In this document: piece by piece, positions 1 to 12,369 of the stretch
Layout: every line of letters begins with the position of its first letter
Numbering within the stretch: the first letter of the stretch is position 1
Assembly: GCA_905331475.1 (NCBI GenBank)
Contig: CAJNYU010003184.1
Span: 61,458-125,457, forward strand
Source of the DNA: Rotaria socialis
Taxonomy: Eukaryota; Rotifera; Eurotatoria; Philodinida; Philodinidae
Direction of reading: 5' to 3'
Length of the DNA: 64,000 bases
Notes under the pieces: generated by a model
Seen by the model: only the letters and a program-made list of their open reading frames with translations
Told to the model about the DNA's origin: nothing
Database searches by the model: none
Made by a program: the position numbers and the translations under genes

Positions 1-1720
1 TAGCTGTTTTTTTAAATATTGTATTACACGTTTATTTCTATTCTTATTTACACTGGTCGAATGATGGCTTCGCATCAAATTCAATGTAAAAAAACTATTA
101 TAATAAAAAACAAAGAATACAAAAACGGAATAAGTATGTCCGAGAATTATCCCATTTTTTTAATGAAATTCTTCATCATAATGATGAAAATCTTCAAAGT
201 GATTTCATTCACAAATGAGTTCAAGTAACTGGGGTATGCATTAAAAAATTAGATATTTTATCTTGAAAAATAAAAGAATCCATTGGAGAGAAGAGAATTA
301 CATTATGGAAGAGCACTCCTTTTTTTTTATCTAAGTCTAACTGAATTTTTGTTCTGAATAAAATCTTATTGAACTTTCAGTTAAAGAACAGAATTGAGAG
401 CGAGAGAATTACATTGGCTAATCAAAGAAGTCGACTGAACACATATCAACTGCTGTTGTAAATTCTTTTATGATTCAGATTTCGCAATTACCAAAACATT
501 CTTTCTTTACATCACTCTCTCATTGTTAATTCTAAATAAGAATATTAATCGATGTATCCATATTTTATTTAGGGTTAAAATCTTGCCATCATAAACCTCG
601 CTGCCATGTGTAAATACGTTGTTCTAATAGAAACTGAAATCGTAGCGAGTGCTCGTTCGATTGGAACCCACTTATTAATGTTCTGGATAATCACCAGTCT
701 TTGCATTCAACAGTTAGATTTAGCTTTTTTTATTGGAGTTTATTTTTAGTTCACTTCTATCTATGCATGATATCTATCACAAGAGCAATGCTTCAGGGCA
801 ATGCAACGTTTAATGGATGTTTCCAAGGATGAAAATATGAGAGACATGTGTTGAATGCTGTTGATTTGCCGACAGGCGATAGACTTATTTTTCAGTCAAA
901 ACAGATGCAAACTTCCGGATATTCAATATTATTTGAAATATTTATATGAGAAATGTTTTACTGTATTAGTCTTCAATTGATTTATATGAGTGGAAGAACC
1001 TGTGGTGAAAAATAATACTTAGAGTTTCTACTAATTTACAAAAAGAAGAGCTCCAATCGGAAAAAAACACGTACACAGTAAAATAACTGACGTTTTTTGA
1101 TATATTTGTTTGATTTGAAGAAGAAAATAGATAAGAAATATGTCGATTGACTTTAATATTGATAAAAATATTTTCCGCATCTCATACAGAGGATACTTGG
1201 AGAATATTAGATCTCTAAAAACTCTTACTGTATAAATATTGATATTTAAATACTTTCATAACTTCAAAATTTTCTTATGAACTAGCCCATTAAGAATTCC
1301 TATGAACTGATTTTCCTTATCCATTTGATGAACTCTTCAATAACATTTTGAACTAAGATAATACGAATTAATATTGATCTATATAATATATATTTGGTTG
1401 TTGGCAAATTGAAGCTGTTTCAATATAAAATTATGGCATGTGAAACCCTCCAGTGTTTCTATTAATAGATTTTCTAAAAGTAGATATTATCTTGTAATAT
1501 CTTCATTTCATTCTTTTAGTTCGGGTACTACTAGCCCATGACAGACAAAACATGTTTTATTAAATGCATAAAATGATCGTTTGAATTTAATAAAAATATA
1601 ACATGAAAAAGACTATAGTGTACTAAACAATTTGTTCTAGCAAACAGAAAACAGAAAGAAAAAAAGTCTTGAACCAAATTTCAGTGCTAAATTTGATTGT
1701 TGTAACTCTAAAAGGCCATC
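1..1720. other. AT-rich stretch without a supported gene
   Basis: I see no convincing coding exon here. The only open frame of note (19-228, 69 codons) is rich in Ile/Phe/Lys, has no splice context and resembles chance AT-rich translation. No transposon ends or RNA gene were recognised. The right end probably holds the 3' flank of the minus-strand gene that stops at 1721. Confidence 0.5.
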
Positions 1721-3085
1721 TTACGGCCATGAATGCATGCGTACTCCAAGTTCACGTAATTTCGTGAATAAAACATACGTATCTTTCAATTGTCCTTGTC
1801 GAGTTACCCAATAACGATTCATTTCTTTTACATGAACATGATGCTCAAAAAAGACTTCATCTACTAGAGAATAAATCGATGAATCATTTAACAGTTGACT
1901 CATCAGAGGAATTTCAATTTCAGGAGTATCAATATCTAACTTGATAACAACATGATCGTGTGGTTTAGCTATTTCTTTTAGCATAACCCAAGGACTAAAC
2001 TTTCCAGTCGCTGCACAAGGAACATTAAGCAACGTATAGACAGGGAAAACATCGGCAGGTAACTGATTCCAAGCAGTTTTAGCATTTAATGCTGTGAACT
2101 CATAGGCAAGAATACGATCGAATTTGGTCCCAAAACGTCTATAATGTTCATAAAACCATCGCCCAGAAGCAGCACCATTGGCACCAGTCCAACCATCGAA
2201 ATATGCGCTTCCCAAATCAATAAAAATATTCTGTCCCTTGCTTGTATAGATATCCAATTCTGGATCTAACAAATTCAACTTCGATCTTTGATACATCCAA
2301 GGAAGTATATTCATATTGTGTTTATCTGGCTCAAGGCTGTTTTCGATACTGTTCTTAGAAGTGTTTGGCGATGAATGATTATAGAATGGAGCAGCGATTG
2401 ATAATAAGAAAAATCGCTTCGACTGAATTTCTGCTCCTTCATAACCAGTCACAGGTACTGAACTAATACGATCACATATCGTTAAAGGATCACGTAGTAA
2501 TCCAATGAGTGGTTCAATTAATTGTGATACTTCTGCTCCTTGAAATGATACATTCGTCTTTGGATCTATACATTCTTGCCGATAAAACATTCTTGATAGA
2601 AGCTTATCAGCAATTTGTTTATCGCTTTCGATATGGTTTCTTCCAAATTTTTGTAATTCCACTACTCTTTCGACAGCTAACACTGTTTTGTTTAGATTAT
2701 CTACATTTGCTAATGTTTCACAAACACTATTTTGTAGTTGTTCAATATTCGTAAACCAAACAGTTTCCCATGCACTTGGCGTGTAATTTAAAAAGTACCA
2801 TTGACAAATTATAGCAGAAGTTTTCGAAACGCTCAAGCAATTGGCTTTAGAATAACTTTGAGGATGGATAAAAATATGGTTCTTCTGTACTTCTAATGTT
2901 GTTGGCGATTTAGATTGATAAATAATAACTAGCGAAGTGAATAGTATCAAACTGATGATGATGATTAACTTCCGTGATGAAATCTCAGAAGATTCAACTT
3001 TTAGTTGAGCTGTATCATTAGTATGATTTATATCCATATCAAATATCTTTATAATAAGAAGAGCAAAAAATAATGAAAGATTCAA
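1721..3085 (-). CDS. Type II membrane protein with FkbM-methyltransferase-like C-terminal domain
   Basis: This is a single open frame of 454 codons without introns. The more likely start is the second Met (codon 17, about 3037), which gives a short polar cytoplasmic tail, a basic stop-transfer flank (SSRKL) and one membrane anchor of about 20 residues (IIIISLILFTSLVIIYQ). That is the type II topology of Golgi-resident enzymes. The lumenal part has several NxS/T sites. The C-terminal 170 residues contain FIDLGSAYFDGWTG, which looks like a glycine-rich cofactor loop, then VIKLDIDTPEIEIPLM and FFEHHVHV. The loop followed by a K-x-D-I-D-x-x-E strand is what FkbM-type S-adenosylmethionine methyltransferases show (family knowledge). 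That assignment, and a role in modifying glycans or lipids, is inference. A Golgi glycosyltransferase-like enzyme is the alternative. The lack of introns among intron-rich neighbours may reflect retroposition or transfer. Confidence 0.7.
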   Translation of the reverse strand: MNLSLFFALLIIKIFDMDINHTNDTAQLKVESSEISSRKLIIIISLILFTSLVIIYQSKSPTTLEVQKNHIFIHPQSYSKANCLSVSKTSAIICQWYFLNYTPSAWETVWFTNIEQLQNSVCETLANVDNLNKTVLAVERVVELQKFGRNHIESDKQIADKLLSRMFYRQECIDPKTNVSFQGAEVSQLIEPLIGLLRDPLTICDRISSVPVTGYEGAEIQSKRFFLLSIAAPFYNHSSPNTSKNSIENSLEPDKHNMNILPWMYQRSKLNLLDPELDIYTSKGQNIFIDLGSAYFDGWTGANGAASGRWFYEHYRRFGTKFDRILAYEFTALNAKTAWNQLPADVFPVYTLLNVPCAATGKFSPWVMLKEIAKPHDHVVIKLDIDTPEIEIPLMSQLLNDSSIYSLVDEVFFEHHVHVKEMNRYWVTRQGQLKDTYVLFTKLRELGVRMHSWP

Positions 3086-3543
3086 TTACAGTCGTTACTC
3101 CATTGTTAGGAACAGCATGCTTTTAGTAACAATTGCTATGATCAAAAGCAAACAAAGATTAACAGAGGAAAAAAATTGCTGAGAAAAACCGTAATGAATA
3201 AAATCGAGGAAACTTCAAAAACCGTTTCTTTTTAGTGGAAAACATCATTACAATACGTAGGAGTACGAATACATGAAGTCACAATTGATAATACCGTGAT
3301 AGTATCTGTCTATTTCTTGTCGTGCATAATAGTAGGTGTTAGCTAGTCTCTTATTGTGCTATCAAAAATAAAGATGATCCCAGTCTATTTGGTTACGGTA
3401 GTGGTGGATCCAGAAAATATGTTAGCGAGTGGCGCTCCTGGTCAAAAGAAAAACGGTTTTTCAAATCTATTTGAGGCAGAACGACTATTTTCTGTTTCAT
3501 TTCTGCTGAGGAAAACCGAAAAAACTTTCTTAAGGGTGGTAGC

Positions 3544-3640
3544 GATCGCCGGGTAGCCTAACTGGTAGATCCGCTACTGGCTTATGGGCTGACTCATCAA
3601 TCATGAGTATCAGATCAGTTCAATGCAGGATCGACAATCG
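3544..3640 (+). repeat. tRNA-like sequence with A and B boxes (possible SINE remnant)
   Basis: An A box-like TAGCCTAACTGG lies at 3554-3565 and a B box-like AGTTCAATGCA at 3617-3627, a spacing in the range of tRNA genes. I could not fold a full cloverleaf: acceptor-stem pairing is weak and there is no clean anticodon arm. It is more likely a tRNA pseudogene or the head of an old tRNA-derived SINE than a working tRNA. No target-site duplication was seen. Confidence 0.35.
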
Positions 3641-3659
3641 CGAAAAGTGTTTTATCTAT

Positions 3660-6123
3660 TTTGCGGTGGGCACTTTTCAATAGAATTTTACTTTCAATTT
3701 TGACGAGTTTTTTTTAATTGAAAGTCTTTAAAATCAATATTTTCACATGTACTATCTTTTATCAGGTCTATACACCAAAAATAGTCATTAAAGTAAAATA
3801 GAAAACATAATTAGTTGTGCAAAGCTTGGTTAAGTGTCTTATAAATCGAAAAAGTTAAATTCATTTTTAGTTGACGAAAAAGTTTTGATTTTGAAAAACT
3901 TCTAATTACTTGGAATTTCTTGGTCAAGAGAGTTTTTAGTCTAGTTCTCTAAATCAATCGTTATTTCTACAAAACGCATTGTTTTGTCAAATACTTTTTC
4001 AAAAAGTGATCTATATATAAAAGTATTACTAAAAAATTACACAGAAAATAGTCAATATGAATAGTATGTGATATCGAGTTTCTCGATGAAGATGCTAATC
4101 CACGTATGAAAATTATTGCAAATAACTATCTTCTGGAAGAGAACAAAATCAAATTTACTAGTCATTCGAATTCGAACTACTCGTCCTGTTCATACAAACT
4201 CGATAGAGAATAACGTCCACGACAGACATTTCCATCTTGGATCGACAGGGGAAAACTTTTATGTAATGTCATAGTTCAGTATTATCTTTTTTTGATTTTC
4301 TACAGTGACAAGAACTACGAGTTCTTTTTTAAGAAACAAATTTTTACAATTCTAGAAAATTTTAACTAGCATGATTATGAGTACAACAAAAATCAAGCCT
4401 GTAAACGTGATTCGTTAAAATGACTACAAGAATAGAGCGCACCTTGTGACGGCACCGTGTGTCGTCGCGTGTCTTGTTTCTGATTTCGCGCGAGTTTCTC
4501 GCTATATGTTCTTTTTTCTCTCTCTCGTCTTCATCGCTTTTTCTTTGTCGCGTTTTGAAATTGAATTATGTTATGTTTGGCGCGTCTAGTTAGTTGATAC
4601 ATTTTGTTCTCTCTATGAGAGTGTGAAAATTATTACAAGAGCTTAAAGATATATATATAATACATTATTTGATTCTATCTAAAATATCAACTATTAGAAA
4701 AATCATTATTCGTTTTAATCTTAATAATTATATGAAACTAACATTGCCGAATTAACTAAACATCGCACACCTGTAGAAAGAGAAACTCCGTCGGATGAGT
4801 TTGACCGCCGTCAATTATATTTATTGGTTTGAATATTAGTTTAAATAAAGACGAATAAAGAAGCTTAATTAATCTAATGATGATAATGTGAACATATTCT
4901 CATTCTCTTGCTCGTTCTTTTTCTCTGTATTGTTTTGTTTTCAGTTTTCACTTCACATATTTTTGCTTACAGTCTACTGCTACTTCATTCCATTTTAACT
5001 TAAAAGACAACTGATTGCCTTCGTTCTTTCTGTTACTTTATATTAATTTTTACACGAGATTTTAGACTACAGACAAACTTTCACATTCTTAACATAGAAT
5101 CTCAAAGTATCGAATTTTTTTCAAAATTAATTTTCCAGTTGCATTTCTTACGTGAATAGCATGTTCGAAAAACTTGAAATGGTAGACTAACAATATATGA
5201 ATATTAATTAACTACTTGGAATATTGAATTCAAAAATTGTTTATAAGACTTTTAGTATATTGCTTGTAAAACTGTTCTTCATAAATTACTTTTACTATAA
5301 AATTCTTAATTATGCAGAACCCTAAAAAAGTTTGAATATTATTCTAATGGCTATTTCTAGTATTGAGGCCTAATGAAAGACAGAATATTTGAAAATCGGG
5401 ACTTCTAGGACTTCGAAAAAAAAATTTATGACAATTGTTAAACCACATTCCATTAAAAACCGCTCATATGAAAATTCATAAAACGCTTACCACTGCCGTC
5501 TACCATAAATGGAACAACCCCAGCGGCCACGACGACGTATCTTCATTAACTTGATAGAAAGAATTCATTTGCTTGATTCTAATGTATTCATAATCTCAAT
5601 TATCCTTCACTTTCATACGTTCAACTTTCACTAGTATCTATTTCCTTTGGCTAGTTCAAAGTAAAAATTCTTTTCTAGATTCTCTCGTTCTGCACATGTC
5701 CAATGAAAAAATCGTTGTATGCAAATAAGAGTTTGAATCAAATAGCATGCACGCGAGTTCATTCTTTTTTTCTTGTTCTCTGCATACAAAAGAGCACCGA
5801 AATTTCTTTCTTGCATCAACATAGCAGAACCCGTTGTGCAGTTTCTGGCAAGTTTTCTGTTAATACGAGAGCAAAGAAAAACAAAAACATCTACTGAACG
5901 ATTTACTAAACGAACAAATAGAATTCACTTTTCACTATACTCAAGTGAGTAGTTTAGCTTAAAACACAATTCTAAAGAAAAATACAATAGCGTTAACTTT
6001 GTTTTCAACAGTCTCATGTCGTATATAAAATTGTCGATAGAGAATGTTGTGCTACATTATGCACATGGTAATCGAAACATGAAGACACCATAAATTGTGG
6101 TAGAAGAGCAGTAAAATGTAGAT
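3660..6123. other. Non-coding stretch with a CpG- and pyrimidine-rich patch
   Basis: No coding exon is supported. Around 4440-4565 the base composition changes: many CG dinucleotides (gcgcgag, tcgtcgcgtg) sit beside runs of ctctctct. This could be an unannotated promoter or the scar of an inserted element. Opposing short frames at 5631-5897 overlap each other and look like chance. Confidence 0.4.
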
Positions 6124-6195
6124 AAGAAAATAATGAGTATAAGACTACTACGAAGAACATTACTTGATTTTCAATCTTATACTCATTATTTTCTT
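6124..6195. repeat. Perfect 21-bp inverted repeat (hairpin)
   Basis: The left arm 6124-6144 and the right arm 6175-6195 are exact reverse complements over 21 bases, separated by a 30-base loop. Pairing stops on both sides, so the arms are sharply bounded. No flanking duplication was found. It may be a hairpin RNA, the core of a small fold-back element, or a recent local inversion. Confidence 0.75.
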
Positions 6196-6327
6196 GTGAA
6201 TGCCTCAGCAGTTTCTTTCATTGCTCGTTTCGTGTTAATATAAAATATAAAATATTCAAAATGTTTCTATCACCATATAGATTACGTGAAAGGATAACGG
6301 TAGTAGAATATTATATTGTTGTCTTAA

Positions 6328-7016
6328 GCCCCTCCCCCCCTTCAGAAAAGCCGATTTTTAAAAAAAAAACGAAATCGAGTTTTTATCATAGAAAGATTTC
6401 CCGTGATCTCCTCTTTCAGAATATATATAATTTTTTGAAAATAGGTTAAGTTTTGACAGACTTATTGAAGAAATACTCTTTCATCTCCCTTACTCCCAAA
6501 CACCTTTCTAAAAATTCCTAAATGTTGACCTGAAAACATGGGTCTCAACTAGAAAAATTGTTATAACTTTCGTTTGCCTTTAGCTTTCCCTGATATTTTT
6601 TTTACTTTAAAGGTTTCAATTATAGCTAACTTTTTATCAGGCGGATTTTCGATATTGGATTCCTGGACTGAGAAAAGTTCGATTTAGTGCGTTTTTTATC
6701 CCTACTTTGGCAGTCATAGTGAGTAAAATACTTATAAAAAATGAGTAGAAGCGAATTTCAAAATTCTATCTGATAAAAACTTGCGTATGGAGGCTAACTT
6801 TAATTTAAAACCGACCCGGCCTCGATAGCTCTCATAGTCATGAAGTTATAACAAGTCTCGTGGAAGCCACAAAACAAGTCATAAGTCTAGTTTAGTAAGG
6901 TATACAGGGCTGAAACTTTTACCACAAGCGTTTCTCACTGCCACCATGTATCCCTGAAAGTTTCAGCTCAAACATATGCTCAAAAGTGGCAAGTCGATTC
7001 TGAGGGAGGGGGGCCC
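6328..7016. mobile_element. Non-autonomous DNA transposon flanked by TTAA (piggyBac-like)
   Basis: The left end after TTAA (6324-6327) begins GCCCCTCCCCCCCTTCAGAA. The right end, read in reverse before TTAA (7017-7020), begins GGGCCCCCCTCCCTCAGAAT. The two ends are similar inverted repeats, strikingly C-rich in an AT-rich region, and the flanks give TTAA on both sides. TTAA duplication and ends starting with G/C runs are typical of piggyBac-type elements (family knowledge). The roughly 690-base interior encodes no transposase. A long dispersed repeat of another kind is possible because the terminal match is short. Confidence 0.5.
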
Positions 7017-7144
7017 TTAAGCGTAGCTGATTGAACACGGATCTATGTTGACTACGACATTCCAACGAAATTCTTTCAAAAATATGTCGGTGAGCTGTCT
7101 TTTTCAATATTTTCATCAATTATAGCACTTATATAATGTTTATA

Positions 7145-7518
7145 GCCGACATGGCTGAGTGGATAAGTCGTTCAACACATATTCACAATATACTGTATTC
7201 AAGCCAAACCTCAGTATCACCAGTTATGTAACGACCCTGGACAAAATCACTAACGACTACGTCTCGGACGACTCATCCGATAGTGTATCGTTTGCATCGC
7301 TAGTCAATATACAGAGCCAAAAAACAATTTCATCGTAGATGTCATAATCACGTGATACTTATGATGATCGCCAACTCTTATGGGAGAAGCGTTGGACGGA
7401 AAGGAGTGCAGATACCGTCGTCTGTAAAAATAAAAAGGCGAAAGAAGCTAGCACACGTGGATCCCAGCGCTGGCCCCAATGGGCGATAAGCCTATGGGAG
7501 CCATTATTATTATTATTA
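7145..7518 (+). mobile_element. tRNA-derived SINE with (ATT)n tail and 14-bp target-site duplication
   Basis: The 5' end resembles a tRNA: GCCGACA is followed by a near-perfect A box (TGGCTGAGTGG, 7152-7162) and a B box-like GTATTCAAGCC at 7195-7205. A non-tRNA body of about 300 bases follows and ends in a short ATT microsatellite at about 7503-7518. The flanks 7130-7143 and 7519-7532 are direct repeats matching at 13 of 14 positions (tatataatgYttat). Pol III boxes, a simple-repeat tail and a duplication of this length are the signature of SINE insertion by LINE machinery (established). The single mismatch suggests moderate age. It encodes no protein. Confidence 0.8.
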
Positions 7519-7532
7519 TATATAATGCTTAT

Positions 7533-10500
7533 GATACATAAACTTTTGCGTTATTTATCTAATGTAAATTGCCAATGTAAGATTTAATCAAAGTAGTTTC
7601 ACAAAGAACAATATGAATGTGTGAAATTTTCGTAAACTTATGCAAATATCTTCGAAGACAACAAATACTTGTATAAAATTTAGTAGGACAAAAAGCTCAC
7701 TAACATATTTTATAATCATATGCAGATGTTTTGTTCTCAAACGAAAAACTTGGCAGATATTACGATTGAGTATCTCTTTCACCTTAGATTACTTACTGTA
7801 TATGTATTTTGTCATTCTACAAAGCTCTCAGAAACTAGCTCAGTGTATTGAAAACTCAAGACGAGTAATTTAGCATATTAATAAAAACGTCTACTGTATG
7901 AGCAAAACTGAATTAATAGTAAAATATTCCATTCGCTTCGCCTTTGTTTCAAGCAAGAATTGCTAACTCTAAATTATAATTTATTAATAAATTTTTTGTT
8001 TTGCTGTTTATATAGCTTGAACAAAACGTTTTGTTTTTATAAAATATCAGCCTATATTGAGTATTCCATGTATATTATATTTGATTCATACACGGATACA
8101 TATCGAAGATGAAGGTTTCAATTATTTAGATTCTAATTATTAAAATTAAAATTTTATATGTAACCCTCGTATATAAGAATTTTCACATTGAATGCATAAA
8201 CGTATAAATTGAATATACATGTTGAGAATGTATGTGGTGAAAATGTTCTTCTGCTTGAGTGTGTCTTGACTACGGTTCTTTGTCTACAATATAATTTCAT
8301 TTACTTAACAGGCATTCTAAACCGCAACGAACATTGTTGAGCTGCAAAAAAAACATTCAGAAAAATGCGGTATGTAAGCGCAAGCTCATGTAAGAGTTTT
8401 GTGGATATTCAATTATTTCACAACGTAACTAAACAGAACATGAACGATAAGATTTTTGATTTAATTAAGAGAAAAACAAAGAAAGATCAAAAGTGCATAT
8501 TTTTGTCATTCTATCGTGTTGATCATTCTGTAGAAAAATGAATTTAAATTTTGAGTGGATTTCAGCAGTGGCGAATGTTTAAATTGAACGCATTCCAATG
8601 AAAACAATTGAAGCGCTAAGAACTTTAAAAGCACGTTTTATTTTCTAGAAATTGGCACCAATCGGTTTTTCGGTAATTGAATTCACTAATACAATGTCTA
8701 TAATAAGAACTTAGGCCGTATTCATGATTGAATCCATCGAACCATATAAAGATTTTGATTTAAAATCTATTGAAACCTTTAAAATCATACGAATTCGGCG
8801 TAACGCCACATAATCATGTAGTTAGTCAGCATTCAGAATGAATAGAAAATTTAACTTTAGCACAGTTCAATATATCAACTCGCAAGAAAAGTAAATATGG
8901 CCATGGATTTCTTTTTTGGCTGTTTAATTTTAGAAATTATTGAAACCTACTTACCAAAACTAAGAAAAACAAAAAATATTTTGAGTTTTTCAATGTCGAA
9001 AGTATTTCCAATTGGGTGTTTTGTCTGAGCTTTTTTTAGCCCAAGAATGGTTTTACTCTATAGATTTAATCAAACTCGAATTTCGTAGTCATGAGTTGAA
9101 AAATCTGATCTTAATATTTAATTTTACATCTAGATGTTGTAAAAATCTTATGAGCTTCTAGCAATTTAGAAATACTTGTTGACACTGCTCTAGATATTTC
9201 ATAAAACACTACATAAACGTTTTTCCTCGACCATTTAGTTCAACAACGATTGATTGTTTTGAATCGAAATCAGCGATAGACATCAAGTAAAACTGAGTAA
9301 TCCAAAAGCAGATGAAATCCTTGCTTAGTATTTTATTTGAATTAAAATTCTTACTCAATAACAAACAACATATTTGTATAATGCTTCACATCAAATGAAT
9401 TTTTCAATGGATTCATTTCATGTTATTTTCCAAAACTTTTCTTAGCAGAAACCTATGGAAGCATTCCAAAAGAAGCAAACTTCTCAAACGAAACACTTGA
9501 TTTCGTTTAATAGAAAGTGCCTTTGTTAAATCTTATTAGAGAGGATTTGATGGCATAAGCATTTATAATAATCTTTGCTAATTGATTGCCATCAGATAGG
9601 CTGAGAGTAGGCAAAAGAAAAAAAAAGAATCATGAACTATTAATCTTATTTTTATTATCATCGTTTCGTTCAAGGCATTAATCCAATTTTTATTTGGAGC
9701 AGCCATATGACACATTCTTTTTCTCCAACTGTGCGTAATGTAGGCATTAATTCTATTATTCTATTAGTTTTGAATCACTTTATCTATTTAAATACTATGA
9801 CGTTGAATTTTTATTAGTTAGTATAATTCTATTTATCTTTATGACCGTGAAAATAATCTATTTTTTCCAACCGAAAGGAATATCAACAAAGACTTGGAGA
9901 GAAAAACAATATTAATAGTTTGTAGCTATTCATCAGTATTATGTTGAATATGTCTTTGGTTGCCGCCATAAACATTTCATAAATGATTCTCAATCGTTAA
10001 TTTCGACATGAGCACACGCGGTTGCATTTATCAATAAAGTAGCAAAAGAATCAGGCTCGCAACGGCTGAAAACAATATACGACATTAATTTTCAATGACA
10101 ATTCACATGTTTAAAGTAACATAAAATGAAGAAAGAAACAACAGGAACTAATCTCATTTTCCGTCACGAAATTGTTTATGGCACTTCACCTCTATTTTTG
10201 GCGTCAGATTTCATATCTGAAGTTTATCAAGACAAAGTTCGGAGAATATAAATGAGACTACATATAAGATAACAGTACTGGATAATAATACGAACCTCTA
10301 GACTTATTTTCTCTCTCTAACCTAAGTCAACGTTATTATTTATATCTATATAAATAACAATACGAGTTCTATTGAGGACCACATTCAACAATTTAGCATC
10401 TAAATGGTGTCCTAGTTAGTATGTTTATCTTTTATTTTTCTACATCATGAAATATGAATAACATTATTATCTGTGCACCTAAGCCTATTCTCAATAGTAT

Positions 10501-12369
10501 TTTCATGAGTGGCATTTTATGAATAATTGCTAACTTCATTATGAAAATGAGATGTGTGATGCTGGTTCTTTTGCCAAGAAGTATATTTTTATTTTCTTTT
10601 CACAAACAAAAATTCGCATGCGTGTTAATCTGAGAAGAAAAACAGGAAAGTATTCCTAGACAAAAAACAATTTCCAAAAAAATGGTGTTTACTCCCTCTT
10701 CTCATTTTCAAGACGCATTACTTATAAAAAAAAGAAAGACTGACATACTACTTGATACTGATCAACAGAGAAACGGAAACGAAAAATAGTTAGTTCATTC
10801 ATCTATATCCTGTGCGATTGACGACTGAAGTTGATTCATTGTGTTCATTCTTTTTTTGCATTATTTAGGAATCATAATAATAGCCAAGCCGTTGATTTTT
10901 TTTCTCCTATAGTCGTCTCTATTTGTATGATCATAAATTCATGAACGCGTAATACAAAACTAAAGTAAAAGAAAGTAGAATATTCATTGATATTCACTGT
11001 CGGAACTTTTCTTTTCTTTTCCTTTTAATTCTTTATTCATTGTTGCTTTTATAAATATATGAATAGAATCAACAGGCATCAGCTCACCTAAAAATGTAGT
11101 TATAGAAAAAAATTAATTGATTTCGCACATGAAAGTATTAGATAATGAAATTCTTGCGTGTATAAACGACTTTATGCATCATTTGAAAATGATATTTCAA
11201 TATAAATACTTAATCCATCATTGTTGAGCAGCTTAAAATAAAAACTCTAACGGGAAAAGAAAAACGGTAATAATAATTTTTAACATTGTGAATTCAATTC
11301 TCGTATGTTGTTGTTTTTTTCTTATATATTTTCTCAACACGATATTTCTCTATTGATTATTGAAATATAACTCAAATTTATGATAAAATTAGAAACATTA
11401 ATTTCTTTTATAACTAAACCCTATTGCTTAGTCATTATAAGGGCATTATGATGCGTGATATAAAAGATGATAAATTTCATGAGATGACTTTTATGGGAAG
11501 AATTACGCTTTTCAGTTGTGTAGAATACTAAGAAAAACAGATATATAAATGCATACAAATATTCGTTACGGTCATTTTAGAGCAATTCAAATTTAACTAG
11601 CATCACCTCTGCTTATCGATTCTTCGTTTTTTTTTCAGCCGAAGAAAAAGAATACAGACTATTTTCTTATTTGTTTGATAATGATAATATTGATGCACTA
11701 ATTCGATAAATATGACATGACGACGGTGATTTATTAGTGATGAAATGGATTTATTATTTTTGTTTATACATGGGACTTCGTTTTATTTGAATACACATGT
11801 ATGACTCAGTGGCATCGTCACTAACGCTAGCTGTGCTCACATTATAATCGGTTATTAGTTTCCGATGGTGGCCCACAGCATCACGTCTGGTATCAAATCA
11901 ATGATGAATCGACTGCTATGCACATAAACCGTTGACACATGGCTTAAATTACTGGTTACAAATGCGTTGTTAAAGTCCAAGTGGCTGCTGTCAGATCGAA
12001 ATAAACACTCGTATTTGCGTATTTCTTTCAATTGAATGTTAGACCAAACACGACAGTATAAAGATGAGCTCATTCAAAATAAATTTGCAGAGATCTATCT
12101 TTTGATAATCGCTGTCACGTCGGTAAATTATAGCTACCTTTAATTTCTTTTTCCTGCTCTTCTTGTTTCTTTTAACAAAGGAGAGACACGCTACGATTGT
12201 AAGGAAAGAAGATAAGAAAGAATTGATGATCCTACCAAACGAAGAAAGCGAAGAAAAGCAAGAAGAAAAAAAAATATAGAGAAAAAAAAAGGAAAGAACA
12301 TAGACGATGGTGAATAAGACTCACTGATGATCTTTCCTCACTTTCTTGAACAATTAAATAGAATTCATC
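7533..12369. other. Long gene-free AT-rich region
   Basis: No exon chain, RNA gene or bounded repeat is supported over nearly 5 kb. Short frames on both strands at 7588-7873 overlap each other and are probably chance. A 72-codon minus frame at 11855-12073 has ordinary composition but no splice context or recognisable motif. A purine-rich run at about 12180-12300 precedes the receptor gene and may be its 5' flank. Confidence 0.4.

Noticed and set aside
19-228. 69-codon plus-strand frame
   Set aside because: Ile/Phe/Lys-rich AT-driven translation with no splice context or motif.
2509-2754. 81-codon plus frame opposite the membrane-protein gene
   Set aside because: Antisense shadow of the 454-codon minus frame, which has a coherent domain structure.
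6261-6449. 62-codon plus frame
   Set aside because: It runs across the left end of the TTAA-flanked element and codes for the C-run as proline; no protein features.
8695-8810. Weak inverted repeat (ggccgtattcatg / aattcggcgtaac)
   Set aside because: Pairing is short and interrupted, and no flanking duplication was found.
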